Positions 1 through 10,343 of a stretch of DNA of 64,000 bases are shown piece after piece; position 1 is the first letter of the stretch; every line of letters starts with the position of its first letter. Source of the DNA: Plastoroseomonas hellenica. GTDB lineage: Bacteria; Pseudomonadota; Alphaproteobacteria; Acetobacterales; Acetobacteraceae. The DNA lies in assembly GCF_018129085.1 (NCBI RefSeq), contig NZ_JAAGBB010000008.1, forward strand, positions 116,796 through 180,795, read 5' to 3'. A program made the position numbers and the translations under genes. Below the pieces are notes generated by a model. That model was not told the origin of the DNA and made no database searches. It worked only from the letters and a program-made list of their open reading frames with translations.

Positions 1-247
1 CGGCGAGGGTGAGGTTGGCCGACGCGTCGCGCACCCGATCCCAAGCATCCTGGCGGACATCGAGAAGTACCGCGGCCACCGTGAGGAAGACGCCAGCCGC
101 GAGAAGCGCGCCGGTTATCATGACCCTGCCGCGGGCTCGGGCGAGCCACGCCGCGATGGACTTGATCGACCTCAGGCTTTCCTCCGCGCGCGGTTTTGGT
201 CCTGGCGCTACTGTGTCTTCCGGACCGGGCAGCCTACCGGCGCTCAT
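1..247 (-). CDS. N-terminus of a membrane-anchored protein (cut by window edge)
   Basis: The ATG lies at 247 and the frame stays open to the window edge, giving 82 codons. The visible part has a hydrophilic, proline-rich first 25 residues, then a basic stretch, then one strong hydrophobic segment (MITGALLAAGVFLTVAAVLL, about residues 45-64), then a polar start of what should be an extracytoplasmic domain. This layout, a cytoplasmic tail with one transmembrane helix and a periplasmic region, is usual for membrane-bound sensors such as sensor kinases or diguanylate cyclases, but the functional domain is outside the window. It lies on the same strand as and 137 bases downstream of the GGDEF-EAL gene, so a signalling role is plausible but only inferred. 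No strong Shine-Dalgarno is visible. Confidence 0.55.
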   Translation of the reverse strand, partial: MSAGRLPGPEDTVAPGPKPRAEESLRSIKSIAAWLARARGRVMITGALLAAGVFLTVAAVLLDVRQDAWDRVRDASANLTLA

Positions 248-384
248 GTTAAGCGCGGGTCAAGACAGGACGCTGGATCGGGACGGATCTGTGCCTAACG
301 CGTCACGACAACTCGCGATTTCGGCTTCAGTGTCAACGTCGCTGGGCCGGATGAGGCGCCGCTCGAAGGACGTCGTGCCTGCCC

Positions 385-2613
385 TCATGGACTGGCACTG
401 CCTGCGCGATCTCTGGCGAGAGCCGCCAACGGTGGGGCCCTGTCGAACAGGAACACCTCGGCGAACTCGGCCGGCGGCAACGCGCGGCCGAACAGATATC
501 CTTGGCCTTCGTCACACCCCTCCTCTCGCAGGCGATCGCGCTGCGCGACGGTTTCGATGCCCTCCGCGGTCGTGGCCAAGCCAAAACTTCTGGCCAGGTC
601 CAGAATGGCGCGGACGACGTTGGCGTCTGGCCCGGCGTTCATCACAGTCTGGACAAAGCTGCGGTCGATCTTCAGGCGCGAGAGGGGGTAGCGCTTGAGC
701 AAGCTGAGCGATGCGTGTCCTGTCCCAAAGTCGTCGAAGGCGATGCCGACGCCGTGTCGCTGCAGCTCTAGCAGAGAGTCGAGCGTCGCCTCATCTTGGT
801 TCAAGACCGTGTTCTCGGTGATCTCGAGCTCCAGGCAGGCAGCCGGAAGGCTTCTCCGCGTCAGTGCGGCGATGACGGTTTCCGCGAGGCTTCCAACCTG
901 GAACTGCGCCTGGAACAAATTCACTGCGATGCGCAGGTCCGGCGCGGCAAGGTCGCGCCATGCGCGTGCCTGGGCGCACGCCGTATCAAGCATCCATTCC
1001 CCGACGATCGCGGCGAGCGGTCCAGCCTCAAGGGCCGGAAGGAAGGCGGCGGGAGAAAGCAGGCCACGCTGCGGGTGCTGCCAGCGAATGAGCGCCTCGG
1101 CGCCGGCGAGCGCGCCGTCGCTGAGGCGGAATTGCGGTTGGAAGTGGAGGCGAAGCTCGTTGTTCTCCACCGCTCGATGGAGGTCGACGGCAAATTGCCG
1201 ATGCGAGACCGCTTCCATGCGCAGCGTCGGCAGGAAGACAAAGCTGCGGCGCTTGCCGCTTCCCTTGGCGTGGGCCAGGGCGAGTTCCGCGTTGCCGATG
1301 AGCTCGAGGGCGTCTTCCGCGTGCAGCGGCCCCATAGCGATGCCCGAGCTGGACGCAAGGCGGATCTCGTGGCCGGCCACCATGAACGGATCCGCAATGC
1401 GCACCGTCAGCGTGTCCGCCACGCCTCTGGCGTGCTCGGGGCTCGGCGCGTCCGGAAGCACGATGCCGAACTCGTCGCCACCAATCCTGGCCAGCACGTC
1501 GGCGGGGCTGACCGCATGGCGCAGGCGTCGTGCCACTTCGCGGAGCACTTCGTCTCCGATGGCGCGGCCGAGTGCGGAGTTGAGCGCCTTGAAGCCATCA
1601 AGCCCGACGACAACGAGGGCGGCTGAGCGCGCCGCCGCCAACATCTGTTCGAGGCTGACCTGCAAGGAGGCGCGGTTTGCCAGCCCCGTAAGATGATCCG
1701 AGCTGTTGAGGCGGCGGAGCTCCCGTGCATGCTCCTGGCGCTCGGTCGTGTCCCGCAGGGTGGCGCTGTAGCGTTGCTGGCCCTGCTCCTGCCAGCGGAA
1801 TGGCGTAAGCTCGAGCGTGAACTCCTCGCCACCTTTCCGCAGACCGCGCAACTCGCGGCGCTCCAGAGCGACTGCGGGAGACTTCTCGCGACGAAGAAGC
1901 TCCCGCAGCATGGCTTGCAGCGCGGGTTGGTCTGGGCCGGCCACCAACATGGCGACCGGAGAGCCGATCATGTCCGCCGGCAGATAGCCGTGCAGCTCTG
2001 CTGCCGCCTCGTTCAGCGCCAGCACCGTGCCAACCTCATCGAAGCAGATCACGGGCGCCGGGAGATGACTCGGCATGCTGGCGATGTGAGGCTGGTTTTG
2101 CTGCGCGAGTATCGTCAGGCGCTGCACCTCGAGCCGGTCGCTCGCAAGGCGCGCCAGTTCGCGCAGGCGGTCCTGGTCCTCGGTGGTGAAATCGTCGCGG
2201 GGTTTCGTGTCCACGACGCAGAGCGCGCCTATGGCGTGACCGCAGCTGGAGCGCAGGGGGACGCCCGCGTAGAACCGGAGCGATGCCGCGCCCGTCACCA
2301 GGGGGTTGTCCTGGAAGCGCTCGTCCAGCGCTGCGTCCGGGACGACCATGACGCCACGCTCGGTGATGGCGTGCGCGCAGAAGGATACGTCCCGACGCAT
2401 ATCAAGCGTACCGAGCTCCGCGCCTGTGCTTGCCGCAAAGAAGACGTGGTCGCTGCCGACGATGTTCACGGCGGAGATTGGCATGTTGAAGGCGCGAGCA
2501 GCTACTCTCACCACCGGGTCGAGGCTCGGCATAGGGCGGTCGGCGCTCAGGCCGTACTCCGAAAGGGCGCGGAGGCGCTCCGATTCTTCCGGGAGTGCCG
2601 GTGGGCACTTCAT
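385..2613 (-). CDS. GAF-PAS-GGDEF-EAL cyclic-di-GMP turnover protein
   Basis: This is a predicted soluble cyclic-di-GMP enzyme of 742 aa. A GAF domain (about residues 20-165) is followed by a PAS domain (about 185-290), a GGDEF domain with an intact GGDEF motif at about 378-382, and an EAL domain with EAL at about 506-508 plus the downstream ITEN, DDFGTG and KIDRSF blocks. Both catalytic signatures are therefore present, so diguanylate cyclase and phosphodiesterase activities are both possible. Which one dominates cannot be told from sequence. I chose the ATG at 2613 because GGGAGAGAGC precedes it by a good distance; an upstream in-frame ATG at 2670 adds only 19 low-complexity residues. There is no transmembrane segment. 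The GAF and PAS domains are the likely signal inputs. The membrane-anchored gene at the window edge may be co-transcribed. Confidence 0.9.
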   Translation of the reverse strand: MKCPPALPEESERLRALSEYGLSADRPMPSLDPVVRVAARAFNMPISAVNIVGSDHVFFAASTGAELGTLDMRRDVSFCAHAITERGVMVVPDAALDERFQDNPLVTGAASLRFYAGVPLRSSCGHAIGALCVVDTKPRDDFTTEDQDRLRELARLASDRLEVQRLTILAQQNQPHIASMPSHLPAPVICFDEVGTVLALNEAAAELHGYLPADMIGSPVAMLVAGPDQPALQAMLRELLRREKSPAVALERRELRGLRKGGEEFTLELTPFRWQEQGQQRYSATLRDTTERQEHARELRRLNSSDHLTGLANRASLQVSLEQMLAAARSAALVVVGLDGFKALNSALGRAIGDEVLREVARRLRHAVSPADVLARIGGDEFGIVLPDAPSPEHARGVADTLTVRIADPFMVAGHEIRLASSSGIAMGPLHAEDALELIGNAELALAHAKGSGKRRSFVFLPTLRMEAVSHRQFAVDLHRAVENNELRLHFQPQFRLSDGALAGAEALIRWQHPQRGLLSPAAFLPALEAGPLAAIVGEWMLDTACAQARAWRDLAAPDLRIAVNLFQAQFQVGSLAETVIAALTRRSLPAACLELEITENTVLNQDEATLDSLLELQRHGVGIAFDDFGTGHASLSLLKRYPLSRLKIDRSFVQTVMNAGPDANVVRAILDLARSFGLATTAEGIETVAQRDRLREEGCDEGQGYLFGRALPPAEFAEVFLFDRAPPLAALARDRAGSASP

Positions 2614-2982
2614 GTTCAGCTCTCTCCCTGGTAGCCGCAGTCGCCGTTCGCTCGTTTTGGCGCGCAGCACCGAACCTGCGAGCTCGCAGAGGGTTTCGGT
2701 ACTCGGACCCGTGTTACAGTCGCCCGAGTTGGCGTCGCCCGCTAATCACCTGCGAGCCGTCCCGTCGGAGACTGGCAGCTCGGTCATACCTTTGAAACGA
2801 TAGCGAATGGTGAACCGCTCGCGTCTCATCGAGACTACGTACAGAACTCGGGCGCCGCGCTGACAATTGAAAGAGGCGCACTAGGAGGAGGCAGTATTGG
2901 TACCAGAGCCGCATTGCACCCGTTACGACGACGGGTCTACTCCGGCGTGATGAGGCGAGTATCGGTCGGCGTACGCGGATCT
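2614..2982. other. intergenic, promoter side of the GGDEF-EAL gene
   Basis: No supported gene. It separates the GGDEF-EAL gene from the end of dnaE2 and must hold the promoter of the former. No specific site was recognised. Confidence 0.5.
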
Positions 2983-5900
2983 TTACTTAAAGTCCCGTGG
3001 GCGTACTTTGATGGTGTCGATGTGGAGGTCGCGGATGTAGATATCGCGCACGCGGCTCGCCTTGGCCGTGCCGTCGCGCGGATCCGGCGTCGGACTGCCA
3101 TGGTGGAACTCATCGCCGCGACCATGCGGCAACGGGAACGCGGCGTTCCGCTCGCCGACGCTGGCGAGCTCCCCGGACAGATCGGTGAGCTGATGCGCGA
3201 CGAGGTGCACGACCTCACCCTCGCGCTGGATTCTTCCCTTCACGGCCATCATGCCAGCCGACAGCACGGTCCGCCGGAATTGCTCGAAGATCTTCGGCCA
3301 GACCACCAGGTTTGCGATGCCGGTCTCGTCCTCCAGGGTGATGAACATCACGCCCTTGGCTGAGCCAGGACGCTGGCGAACGAGCACCATGCCCGCGGCC
3401 TCCAGCCACTTTCCGTCTCGGGCGCCCATGGCCTCCGCGCAGGTGACGATGCGGCGCGCGCGGAGATCGGCCCGCAGGAAGCACAGCGGATGGTCCCGCA
3501 GCGTCAGGCCGACATGTCGGTAGTCCTCGACAACTTCCCCACCTGCGGTCATGGGCCGCAGCGACACCGCGGGTTCTTCGATCTCCGCCACCGCCGCCTG
3601 CGCAATGGCGGCCGCGGCGGCGAAGAGCGGCAGCGGCTCGTCGCGGAGCGCTTTGATGGCCCAGAGCGCCTCCCGGCGCTCCAGGCCCAGGGCCGGTCGG
3701 AAAGCATCGGCCTCGGCTAGCTGGACCAGGGCAGCCGCCGAGACGTCGGCCCGGCGCCAGAGATCGTCCACGGCGGCGAAGGGCTGGTTGGCGCGAGCGG
3801 CGATGATCTTCGCGGCGTCCGCATTGGCAAGGCCGCTCACCATCCGCATGCCCAGGCGGACGGCGAAGCGTGACTCATCCCGGGTCGGCTCCAGCGTGCA
3901 ATCCCAGCGCGAGGTGTTCGCGCAGACGGGTCGGACCTCGACGCCATGCTTCTCGGCATCCCGTACGATTTGCGCAACGGCGTAGAAGCCCATCGGCTGC
4001 GCGTTCAGCAGCGCCGCGCAGAACACATCGGGGTGCCAGCATTTCATCCAACTGCTGGCATAGACGATCAGCGCGAAGCTCGCCGCGTGGCTCTCCGGGA
4101 AGCCGTAGCTGCCGAAGCCCTCAATCTGCTTGAAGGTGTGCTCAGCGAAGTCCCGCTCGAAGCCATTGGCGACCATGCCGTCGACCAGCTTCGCCTTGAA
4201 GGCGCTGACGCCGCCGGTGAACTTGAAGGTCGCCATCGATTTCCGAAGCAGATCGGCTTCGCCCGGGGTGAAGCCCGCGCACTCGATGGCGACCCGCATC
4301 GCCTGCTCCTGGAACAGCGGCACCCCGAGCGTCTTGCCGAGCACCTTCTCGAGCTCCGGCTTCGGGTAATGGACCGGCTCCAATCCTTCGCGGCGACGCA
4401 GGTATGGATGGACCATGTCGCCCTGGATGGGGCCAGGGCGCACGATCGCCACCTGCACGACCAGGTCGTAGTAGGTCCTGGGCTTCAGCCGCGGCAGCAT
4501 GGACATCTGCGCGCGTGACTCGATCTGGAAGGTGCCGAGCGTGTCGGCCTTGCGGATCATCGCATAGGTGCGCGGATCCTCGGCGGGTATGGTCGCGAGG
4601 TCGAGCGCGATGCCCTTGTGCTCGGCGAGGAAATCGAAGGCGCGCTTCATGCAGGTGAGCATGCCGAGCGCGAGCACGTCGACCTTCATGAACCGCAGCG
4701 CGTCGATGTCGTCCTTATCCCATTCGATGACCTGACGGTCCTGCATCGCCGCGGGCTCGATGGGCACCAGGTCGTCAAGCCGGTCACGGGTCAGCACGAA
4801 GCCGCCGGGATGCTGCGACAGGTGCCGAGGCGCGCCCATGAGCTGGCGGGCGAGCTCCAGCGCCAACCGCAGCCGCCGATCGCCCATGCTGAGGCCGACG
4901 GCCTCGACATGCTCCGGCTCCACGCCCTCCTCGGACCAGGACCAAACCTGGGAAGACAGGGTTTTGATCAGGTCTTCGGTGAGGCCGAGCGCCTTGCCCA
5001 CATCGCGCAGCGCACCCTTGGTGCGGTAGCGGATGACCGTCGAGCACAGGGCGGCACGGTCTCGCCCATAGGTCTCAAAGACCCATTGCATGACGGTCTC
5101 GCGCCGCTCGTGCTCGAAGTCCACATCGATGTCGGGTGGCTCGCGGCGCTCCTCGCTGACGAAGCGCTCGAACAGCAGGTCATTGCGGCCGGGGTCGATG
5201 GAGGTGATGCCGAGCACGAAGCAGACCGCCGAGTTCGCCGCCGAGCCGCGCCCCTGGCACAGGATGCCCTGTGAACGCGCGAAGCGCACGATGCTGTTCA
5301 CGGTCAGGAAGTAGGGCGCGTAGTTCAGCCTGCCGATGAGAGCCAGCTCATGCTCCAGCGAGCGGCGCACCTCATCCGGCAGCCCCTCCGGGTAGCGCTC
5401 GGCGGCACCTTGCCAGGTCAGCTTCTCGAGCGTCTGTTGCGGCGTCAGAGTCGGGTCCTCGCGCTCCTCCGGGTACTGGTAAGAGAGCTCGTCCAATTCG
5501 AACCGGCAGCGCTGCATTATCTCGAGTGAGCGCGCCAGGGCTTCCGGGTAGCGGGAGAACAGCCGGTGCATCTCCTCCGGTGGCTTCAGGTAGCGGTCCG
5601 CATGGCGCTCGCGGCGGTGGCCGAGCGCGTCAATGGTGACGTTGTGCCGGATGCAGGTGACGACGTCCTGGAGCATGCGGCGGCCAGGCTCGTGGAACAG
5701 GACATCGTTGGTGACGACGGTCGGCACCCGCATCCGCGTCGCCAGGTTCGAGAGCTTGTGCAGCCGGAGCTGGTCGTTCGGGCGTCGCCGCAGCGAGAGC
5801 GCCATATAAGCCCGCTCGCCAAAGGCTTCGCGCAGACGGCGCAGGCGCATGCCACAGGTCTCGTCCGCCTCGTCGGGGACAAGGACAGCCATGAGGCCTT

Positions 5901-6258
5901 CGCCGTGCTCGACGACATCGGGCCATTCGAGGATGCATTTCCCCTTGCCGCCGCGTTTCTTCCCCAAGGACAGCAGGCGGCAGAGCCTGGAGTAGGCGGG
6001 CCGGTCTGTCGGGTAGGCGAGCAGCGAGGTACCGTCGGCGAGATCCAGGCGGCACCCCACAACCAGCCGGACGCCGGTCGTCTTAGCCGCTTCATGGGCG
6101 CGGACGATGCCTGCCAGGCTGTTGCGGTCGACCACGCCCAGCGCCGCGATGCCGAGGCGCGCTGCGCGTGCGAACAGCTCCTCGCAGCTGGAAGCACCCC
6201 GCAGGAAAGAGAAGTGGGAGGTGACCTGCAGCTCGGCGTAGCCCGGGCCGGTGCTCAT
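2983..6258 (-). CDS. dnaE2: error-prone DNA polymerase DnaE2 (ImuC)
   Basis: This is a C-family DNA polymerase alpha subunit of the DnaE2/ImuC type, 1091 aa, which acts with ImuA and ImuB in SOS-induced translesion synthesis. The N-terminal PHP domain begins almost at once ([17 protein letters not shown]). The palm carries the acidic [14 protein letters not shown] block, and the C-terminus ends with the OB-fold region and the [16 protein letters not shown] tail typical of ImuC. The start at 6258 was chosen because it overlaps the imuB stop in an ATGA, implying translational coupling. The frame is open 70 codons further upstream, but only as imuB's antiphase sequence. It is the third gene of the imuA-imuB-dnaE2 operon, which has a LexA box in front. 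Full length, with no visible damage. Confidence 0.96.
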   Translation of the reverse strand: MSTGPGYAELQVTSHFSFLRGASSCEELFARAARLGIAALGVVDRNSLAGIVRAHEAAKTTGVRLVVGCRLDLADGTSLLAYPTDRPAYSRLCRLLSLGKKRGGKGKCILEWPDVVEHGEGLMAVLVPDEADETCGMRLRRLREAFGERAYMALSLRRRPNDQLRLHKLSNLATRMRVPTVVTNDVLFHEPGRRMLQDVVTCIRHNVTIDALGHRRERHADRYLKPPEEMHRLFSRYPEALARSLEIMQRCRFELDELSYQYPEEREDPTLTPQQTLEKLTWQGAAERYPEGLPDEVRRSLEHELALIGRLNYAPYFLTVNSIVRFARSQGILCQGRGSAANSAVCFVLGITSIDPGRNDLLFERFVSEERREPPDIDVDFEHERRETVMQWVFETYGRDRAALCSTVIRYRTKGALRDVGKALGLTEDLIKTLSSQVWSWSEEGVEPEHVEAVGLSMGDRRLRLALELARQLMGAPRHLSQHPGGFVLTRDRLDDLVPIEPAAMQDRQVIEWDKDDIDALRFMKVDVLALGMLTCMKRAFDFLAEHKGIALDLATIPAEDPRTYAMIRKADTLGTFQIESRAQMSMLPRLKPRTYYDLVVQVAIVRPGPIQGDMVHPYLRRREGLEPVHYPKPELEKVLGKTLGVPLFQEQAMRVAIECAGFTPGEADLLRKSMATFKFTGGVSAFKAKLVDGMVANGFERDFAEHTFKQIEGFGSYGFPESHAASFALIVYASSWMKCWHPDVFCAALLNAQPMGFYAVAQIVRDAEKHGVEVRPVCANTSRWDCTLEPTRDESRFAVRLGMRMVSGLANADAAKIIAARANQPFAAVDDLWRRADVSAAALVQLAEADAFRPALGLERREALWAIKALRDEPLPLFAAAAAIAQAAVAEIEEPAVSLRPMTAGGEVVEDYRHVGLTLRDHPLCFLRADLRARRIVTCAEAMGARDGKWLEAAGMVLVRQRPGSAKGVMFITLEDETGIANLVVWPKIFEQFRRTVLSAGMMAVKGRIQREGEVVHLVAHQLTDLSGELASVGERNAAFPLPHGRGDEFHHGSPTPDPRDGTAKASRVRDIYIRDLHIDTIKVRPRDFK

Positions 6259-7778
6259 CCGAAGATCCCGTGGATGAACCAGCCCTGCGATCCGGTCGCG
6301 GCATCCTCGCCGTCGCCGGCGCGGTAGAGCCAGTACCGTTCGCCTGCCTCGTCCTCGACGCGGAAGTAGTCGCGGACCGCGGCGAGCTCGGGGCCACGCT
6401 TCCACCACTCGCCAAAGACGCGCTCCGGCCCGTCGGCGCGGCGGACGCGCCGACGGACACCCCGCCAAGTGAACCAGACCGGCGGATGGTCCGGCAGCAG
6501 CGCCACGGTCTCCACAGGCTCCGGCGTTGCCAGGAGCCGGGATGGGCGTGGCCAGTGGTCGGGCCAGGTGGCGCCGGTCTCCGGGGCCATCGCCGGAATC
6601 CTCTCCACCGAGCGCTCGGGGACATCACTCGCCACCGGCGCCGCCCGGTAGATCCGCCGCTCGCCCACCCTGTTGGCGAGGATGTCCACGAGATCGGAGA
6701 CGTCCGGCGGGCTGTCCTCGATGAGGGAGGTCGCCACCTGCCTGGCTTCGAGGGGTTCGGCGACGATCGCGGCGATGGACATGATCTCGATGCCGAAGCC
6801 CGGATCGATGGTCTCGATCTTCTCGCAGAGGAGCCGGGTCAGCCGCTTCGGGTCGCGGACGGGCGTGGCCGTGCCGATCCGGGCCACCTGAAGCCTGTTG
6901 TCCACGCGATGGCAGACGAGATCGAGGCGCCGAGCACCCAGGCCCCGGGCACCCAGTGCCTCGCAGAGCTGCGGCACGAGCTTGCCGATATAGCGAGAGA
7001 TCGTCTCCGCGGCACTGATGGGTTCGGCGAACACGCGGCGCACCTCGACCAGGTTCGGTGGCCGGACCGGTTCCATGGGCTCGCTGGTTGTGCCGAGCGC
7101 CTGGTCGATGCGGCGGCCGAGCTCGGACCCGAACCGGAGGGCGAGGGGTGCCCTGGGCTGCGCCAGCAGGTCGCCGATGCGCTCGAATCCCAGGACGCGC
7201 AGGCTGGCGACCATGTCGACGGGCAGCCGCAGGGCGGCGATGGGCAGCGGGGCGATGGCCGCCTGGGCGCCGCGCTCAGGCGCGATGGTGATCGGCGCGA
7301 TGGCATAGCGGGCGAGCGCGTGGGCGGCGCCCCAGGTGTCGGCGACGGCGGCCCGGACGGTGATGCCGGAGATCTCCAGTCGTGCGGTGAGCTTGGCCAA
7401 CATCGCCTGCTCGCCGCCGTGCAGGTGGTCGGCGCCGGTGGAGCCGATGACGATGCCGTCCGGCGGGTCGGCGGCGACGATCGGGGAGAAGCGCTCGAGC
7501 ACCCAGATGGCCAGCCGCTCCAGCCCCTCGGCATCCGCGGCAGGGTTGGCGTCCTGGATGATCAGGCCGGGAACCAGGACCTGCGCCTGGGTGGCGGCCA
7601 TGCCGACGCGCAGGCCTGCCGCCCGGGCGGCGGCGTCGACGGCCAGGACAACGCGCTTTCGACCATCGCTGCCGACCAGGGCGAAGGGCTGATCAGGCGG
7701 AGGCGCCGCGTCGCCGGCCCGCCTTCTGATGCGATCCGTCGGCCATGTCGGCAGGAAGAGCGAGACGACCCGAGGCAT
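6255..7778 (-). CDS. imuB: ImuB, Y-family polymerase-like mutagenesis protein
   Basis: This 507 aa Y-family polymerase homologue is, in studied systems, catalytically dead and serves as the hub linking ImuA, ImuC and the beta clamp. The start [16 protein letters not shown] is the usual ImuB N-terminus. The region where active Y-family enzymes carry catalytic acids reads [17 protein letters not shown], fitting the inactive subfamily. The start at 7778 is supported by GGAGG seven bases upstream and by this conserved N-terminus. It overlaps the 3' end of imuA by about 86 bases in another frame and overlaps the dnaE2 start by 4 bases, so the three genes are one transcription unit. Regulation is probably by LexA through the box before imuA. 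Confidence 0.94.
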   Translation of the reverse strand: MPRVVSLFLPTWPTDRIRRRAGDAAPPPDQPFALVGSDGRKRVVLAVDAAARAAGLRVGMAATQAQVLVPGLIIQDANPAADAEGLERLAIWVLERFSPIVAADPPDGIVIGSTGADHLHGGEQAMLAKLTARLEISGITVRAAVADTWGAAHALARYAIAPITIAPERGAQAAIAPLPIAALRLPVDMVASLRVLGFERIGDLLAQPRAPLALRFGSELGRRIDQALGTTSEPMEPVRPPNLVEVRRVFAEPISAAETISRYIGKLVPQLCEALGARGLGARRLDLVCHRVDNRLQVARIGTATPVRDPKRLTRLLCEKIETIDPGFGIEIMSIAAIVAEPLEARQVATSLIEDSPPDVSDLVDILANRVGERRIYRAAPVASDVPERSVERIPAMAPETGATWPDHWPRPSRLLATPEPVETVALLPDHPPVWFTWRGVRRRVRRADGPERVFGEWWKRGPELAAVRDYFRVEDEAGERYWLYRAGDGEDAATGSQGWFIHGIFG

Positions 7779-8463
7779 CGCAAGCCTCCAACGTGAAGTC
7801 CGCGCTGTCGCCGGCGCGGCAGCGGATGAGTTCGACCAGCCAGCGGTGGCGCCCGACACCCGGCACGGGCAGGGGCTCGGAGGGCATCACGGAGACCCGC
7901 CAGCGGGTCACGGCGGCGGTCGGTTGCCCGAAATCGGCGGCCTCGGTCTGGCGCCGCCAGCGGCGCAAGGCGATCCCGATTGTCCCTGTGCCCTCAGCGG
8001 CGAGCTGGAGCCGCCTGGAGGCCGTCATGGACATCCGGCCGACCTCGCCCACCGCCGTGCCCAGGCCGCCGTGCCGCAGGCCTTCCTCCAGGCAGGCAAG
8101 GACGGCCTGGTCGTCACCGGCCTCGACATAGATGACCCGGTCCGGCCCCAAGCCAGCCTGGGCGAGTGCGGGGGCAAAGAGGTCCGGGCGCGTGATGCAC
8201 CAGAGCACCTTGCCCCTGGTGCGGGCCGCTACCCCGGCGGCGAAGAGGGCGGCAGCGGCGCCATCCACGGCGGCGTTCCCGCCGCCGGCGACCTCGTGCA
8301 GGGCGCCGCGCGCCAGCCCGCCATCCGGCAGGCGGGCGTCGACCTCCGGGACCCCGAAGGGGAGCACGGCTTTCGCGCGCCGGCGGCTTCCCTCGATCCG
8401 CCGGATTTGCGCGCGCAGGTCATCAATGGCGGGCGTTGGCCGCACCTTGGGCTCCAATTGCAT
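7693..8463 (-). CDS. imuA: ImuA, SOS mutagenesis accessory protein
   Basis: This 256 aa RecA/SulA-like protein is the first gene of the imuA-imuB-dnaE2 cassette. It shows the family layout: a helical N-terminus, the LPFGVPEVDARLPDGGLARG entry segment and the central strand-rich core (KVLWCITRPDLFAPALAQAG, then RVIYVEAGDDQAVLACLEEG). The C-terminal tail is polar and basic. In Caulobacter and pseudomonads ImuA is needed for damage-induced mutagenesis together with ImuB and DnaE2. No clear Shine-Dalgarno precedes the ATG at 8463, and a LexA-type operator sits only 22 bases upstream, so the transcript may have a very short leader. No other start is better placed. Confidence 0.92.
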   Translation of the reverse strand: MQLEPKVRPTPAIDDLRAQIRRIEGSRRRAKAVLPFGVPEVDARLPDGGLARGALHEVAGGGNAAVDGAAAALFAAGVAARTRGKVLWCITRPDLFAPALAQAGLGPDRVIYVEAGDDQAVLACLEEGLRHGGLGTAVGEVGRMSMTASRRLQLAAEGTGTIGIALRRWRRQTEAADFGQPTAAVTRWRVSVMPSEPLPVPGVGRHRWLVELIRCRAGDSADFTLEACDASGRLALPADMADGSHQKAGRRRGASA

Positions 8464-8484
8464 ACGATGCGGTGGGGAGATAAT

Positions 8485-8499
8485 GTTCGCCTTATGTTC
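8485..8499. promoter_or_regulatory. LexA (SOS) box of the alphaproteobacterial type
   Basis: GTTC-GCCTTAT-GTTC is a direct repeat with exactly seven bases between the half-sites, matching the GTTC-N7-GTTC consensus described for alphaproteobacterial LexA. It lies 22 bases upstream of the imuA start codon, where a repressor would block transcription of imuA-imuB-dnaE2. Confidence 0.85.
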
Positions 8500-8517
8500 T
8501 CCAGCGCCGTTCGAGAG

Positions 8518-8790
8518 TCAAGGGTGGAGGTCTGGTCCAGAGCCTCCGCCCGTCCGCACCAGCTGGGTACCCCCCTTGCATCCTGAGGCGATGACGGCAG
8601 CGCTGGCAGGCGGCTGCGTCGGCGGATGTCGAGCCGTGGCTTGGTAGCGGTGCATGCGACTGTGCGGCAGGGCCCCAAGCTTGCCGTGGGACGTCCGCCC
8701 CAGCCAGCAGCGCGCGGAGCCCGTTCCGCTCTGCCCGTTGATCGCCGCCCGCCACTCGCAAACGTGCTTCGTCCAGAAGCTCGTCGTCAT
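8518..8790 (-). CDS. possible small protein, unknown
   Basis: This 90-codon frame starts at an ATG preceded by GGAGAGGATCGGC, a good ribosome binding site, and opens with MTTSFWTKHVCEWRAAINGQ. The first 35 residues have a normal composition. The rest becomes proline/serine/glycine-rich and looks less like a folded protein, so the 3' part may be degenerate. The gene lies upstream of the imuA operon on the same strand, with the LexA box just beyond its end. I do not recognise it. Confidence 0.35.
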   Translation of the reverse strand: MTTSFWTKHVCEWRAAINGQSGTGSARCWLGRTSHGKLGALPHSRMHRYQATARHPPTQPPASAAVIASGCKGGTQLVRTGGGSGPDLHP

Positions 8791-8848
8791 GCCGATCCTC
8801 TCCTGATGGATCGTTAGCAGTGCTCCATACCCATGCTGGGAGAGCACC

Positions 8849-9346
8849 ATGGCTGTCGAATACGGGATCAACTGGGCCCCCGACCGGCTCGTCACGGAGG
8901 TCGACGTCCTTATCCCCACATACGGGAACTACGGTGCTCCGCACTACACGGGCGGGCTCATCGACCCCGGCTATTTCGTGGATGTGGCGCCGATCGACCC
9001 ACTCGATGCGCTCTTCAAGGCGCATGATTTCGCCTACTTCGCGATTCCGAGCACGGATGTCGAAGCGCTCGCGAGGTCGGACTTGGCACTCATCAGCGAC
9101 ATCATGGCGCTCGATGACAGCCAAATGGGCGGGGAGGCGCATCTCTACGCGGCAGGGGCCGAACTCGCATTGCTTTATAATGTCGTCGAGAACTACGAGG
9201 CCGGCGCCTTACTGACACCGGAGCAGACGGTGGCCATCACCGCCGACGCGGCAAACCACCTCCAGCTCGCTACCATCGAACCGCAGGGCATTGCCGAGCA
9301 GATCGGGCTGGCCCAGATCCTGAGCCAAAACGACAATGTATGGTAG
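8849..9346 (+). CDS. possible phospholipase A2-like protein
   Basis: A 165 aa protein with no signal peptide. The N-terminal part carries a pattern resembling the phospholipase A2 fold: a glycine-rich possible calcium loop around Y25-G26-N27-Y28-G29 and then D53...H59-D60-x-x-Y63, which mirrors the D-x-x-x-x-x-H-D-x-x-Y helix that holds the catalytic His-Asp pair in PLA2 and parvovirus-type PLA2 domains. The disulfide cysteines of secreted PLA2 are absent, as in the viral type. The C-terminal half is acidic and alanine-rich, probably helical. The ATG at 8849 has GGGAGAGCACC before it. It appears to be a single-gene unit. The PLA2 assignment is an inference from motif spacing only; if wrong, it is a hypothetical protein. 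Confidence 0.5.
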   Translation: MAVEYGINWAPDRLVTEVDVLIPTYGNYGAPHYTGGLIDPGYFVDVAPIDPLDALFKAHDFAYFAIPSTDVEALARSDLALISDIMALDDSQMGGEAHLYAAGAELALLYNVVENYEAGALLTPEQTVAITADAANHLQLATIEPQGIAEQIGLAQILSQNDNVW

Positions 9347-9754
9347 ATTCGCTGCCGCCGCTGGAACACCGGGCGGACCGATGCCTGCGCAGCCGCCACG
9401 GGATCTCATGCGTCGTCGTGACTGCGGCCCTCCACAGACAGACGTCCCCGGGGCATTGGCTCTGAATGTGCCGCCGGGAAGGTCGCCGCGGTGGATTTGC
9501 GTGAGGTCCCAAGCCCGCGCCGGGCACCCTGGGCTGTTGCTGCGCTGGCGTGCGACACAGGCCGCTCCGTGGACGCCAGCGGATGCCACAGGATCGCCCG
9601 TGCCGGCCGGCGCGGCCTGGGCGCTGCGTGCGCCGGCGCCGAACATTACCAGGTGACGAAAAGCGAGAGCCGCGGCCGTCCGCCGAGCGCATGCGGGGGA
9701 ACGAGCGAGCCCCCGTGGCGTTGGCACCGCCAGAGCAGTGGGAGGGCGAGGGAG
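9347..9754. other. intergenic, no supported gene
   Basis: Frames are open on both strands, but none has a ribosome site together with protein-like sequence. Confidence 0.5.
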
Positions 9755-10072
9755 ATGGACGTCGCGAAGGCGGCCGCGCTGCTTGCGGCGGCACGGGACG
9801 GAGATGAGGCTCGCGTCAGAGAGCTGCTCTCGCCCGCCGGTGGCTCAGAATCCGACGGCCCTCATGAGGCGCCGGACGGCGTGACGCCGCTGATGGCTGC
9901 CGCGGCGGGCGGGTACGAGGCTGTCGTGGAGGTGCTGCTGGGCCACGGTGCGGACCCAGCCCGGCGGGACCATCGGGGCCGCAGCGCCGCTGCGCATGCG
10001 CGCCACGCAGGCCACACCACGTTGGCGGAGCGGCTCGACACCATCGTGGACAAGGAAACGACGATCTGGTGA
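9755..10072 (+). CDS. ankyrin-repeat protein
   Basis: This small 105 aa soluble protein contains about two ankyrin repeats. DGVTPLMAAAAGGYEAVVEV, continuing through LLGHGADPARRDHRGRSAAA, is a textbook repeat followed by a partial second one, and the N-terminal 25 residues (AAALLAAARDGDEARVRELL) look like a capping repeat. Ankyrin repeats bind other proteins; no partner is indicated here. The ATG at 9755 is preceded by GGGAGGGCGAGGGAG. An upstream extension of the frame has no protein-like sequence. In other bacteria, single ankyrin proteins of this size often lie next to catalase genes. Here the nearest oxidative-stress gene is the downstream flavoprotein. Confidence 0.82.
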   Translation: MDVAKAAALLAAARDGDEARVRELLSPAGGSESDGPHEAPDGVTPLMAAAAGGYEAVVEVLLGHGADPARRDHRGRSAAAHARHAGHTTLAERLDTIVDKETTIW

Positions 10073-10343
10073 CCGCGCGAGGCGCGACGTCGATCGTCCT
10101 GCGGAAGACGAAGCCCGTGCGGCCCTGGGCCCGGCCCGCGTGACGCGGGTTCAGGGCGGCCGCAGCGGCTGTCTGAATCACGATGCCCTGTCCCAAGCAG
10201 CCGTGTGCTCTGCAATCAGGAGCGCCGGCCATTCGCTGGCCCGGACCCGGCCGCGGCGCCAGCACGCAAACGTGCCGAGCGCGACCATGCACCGATAGCG
10301 CCTGGGCCACGTTGCAACCGAGCCTTTCCGGTGGAGAACGGCG

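Noticed and set aside
8492..9142. A minus-strand frame overlapping the PLA2-like gene
   Set aside because: It has no ribosome site and conflicts with the better supported plus-strand gene; composition is shadow-like.
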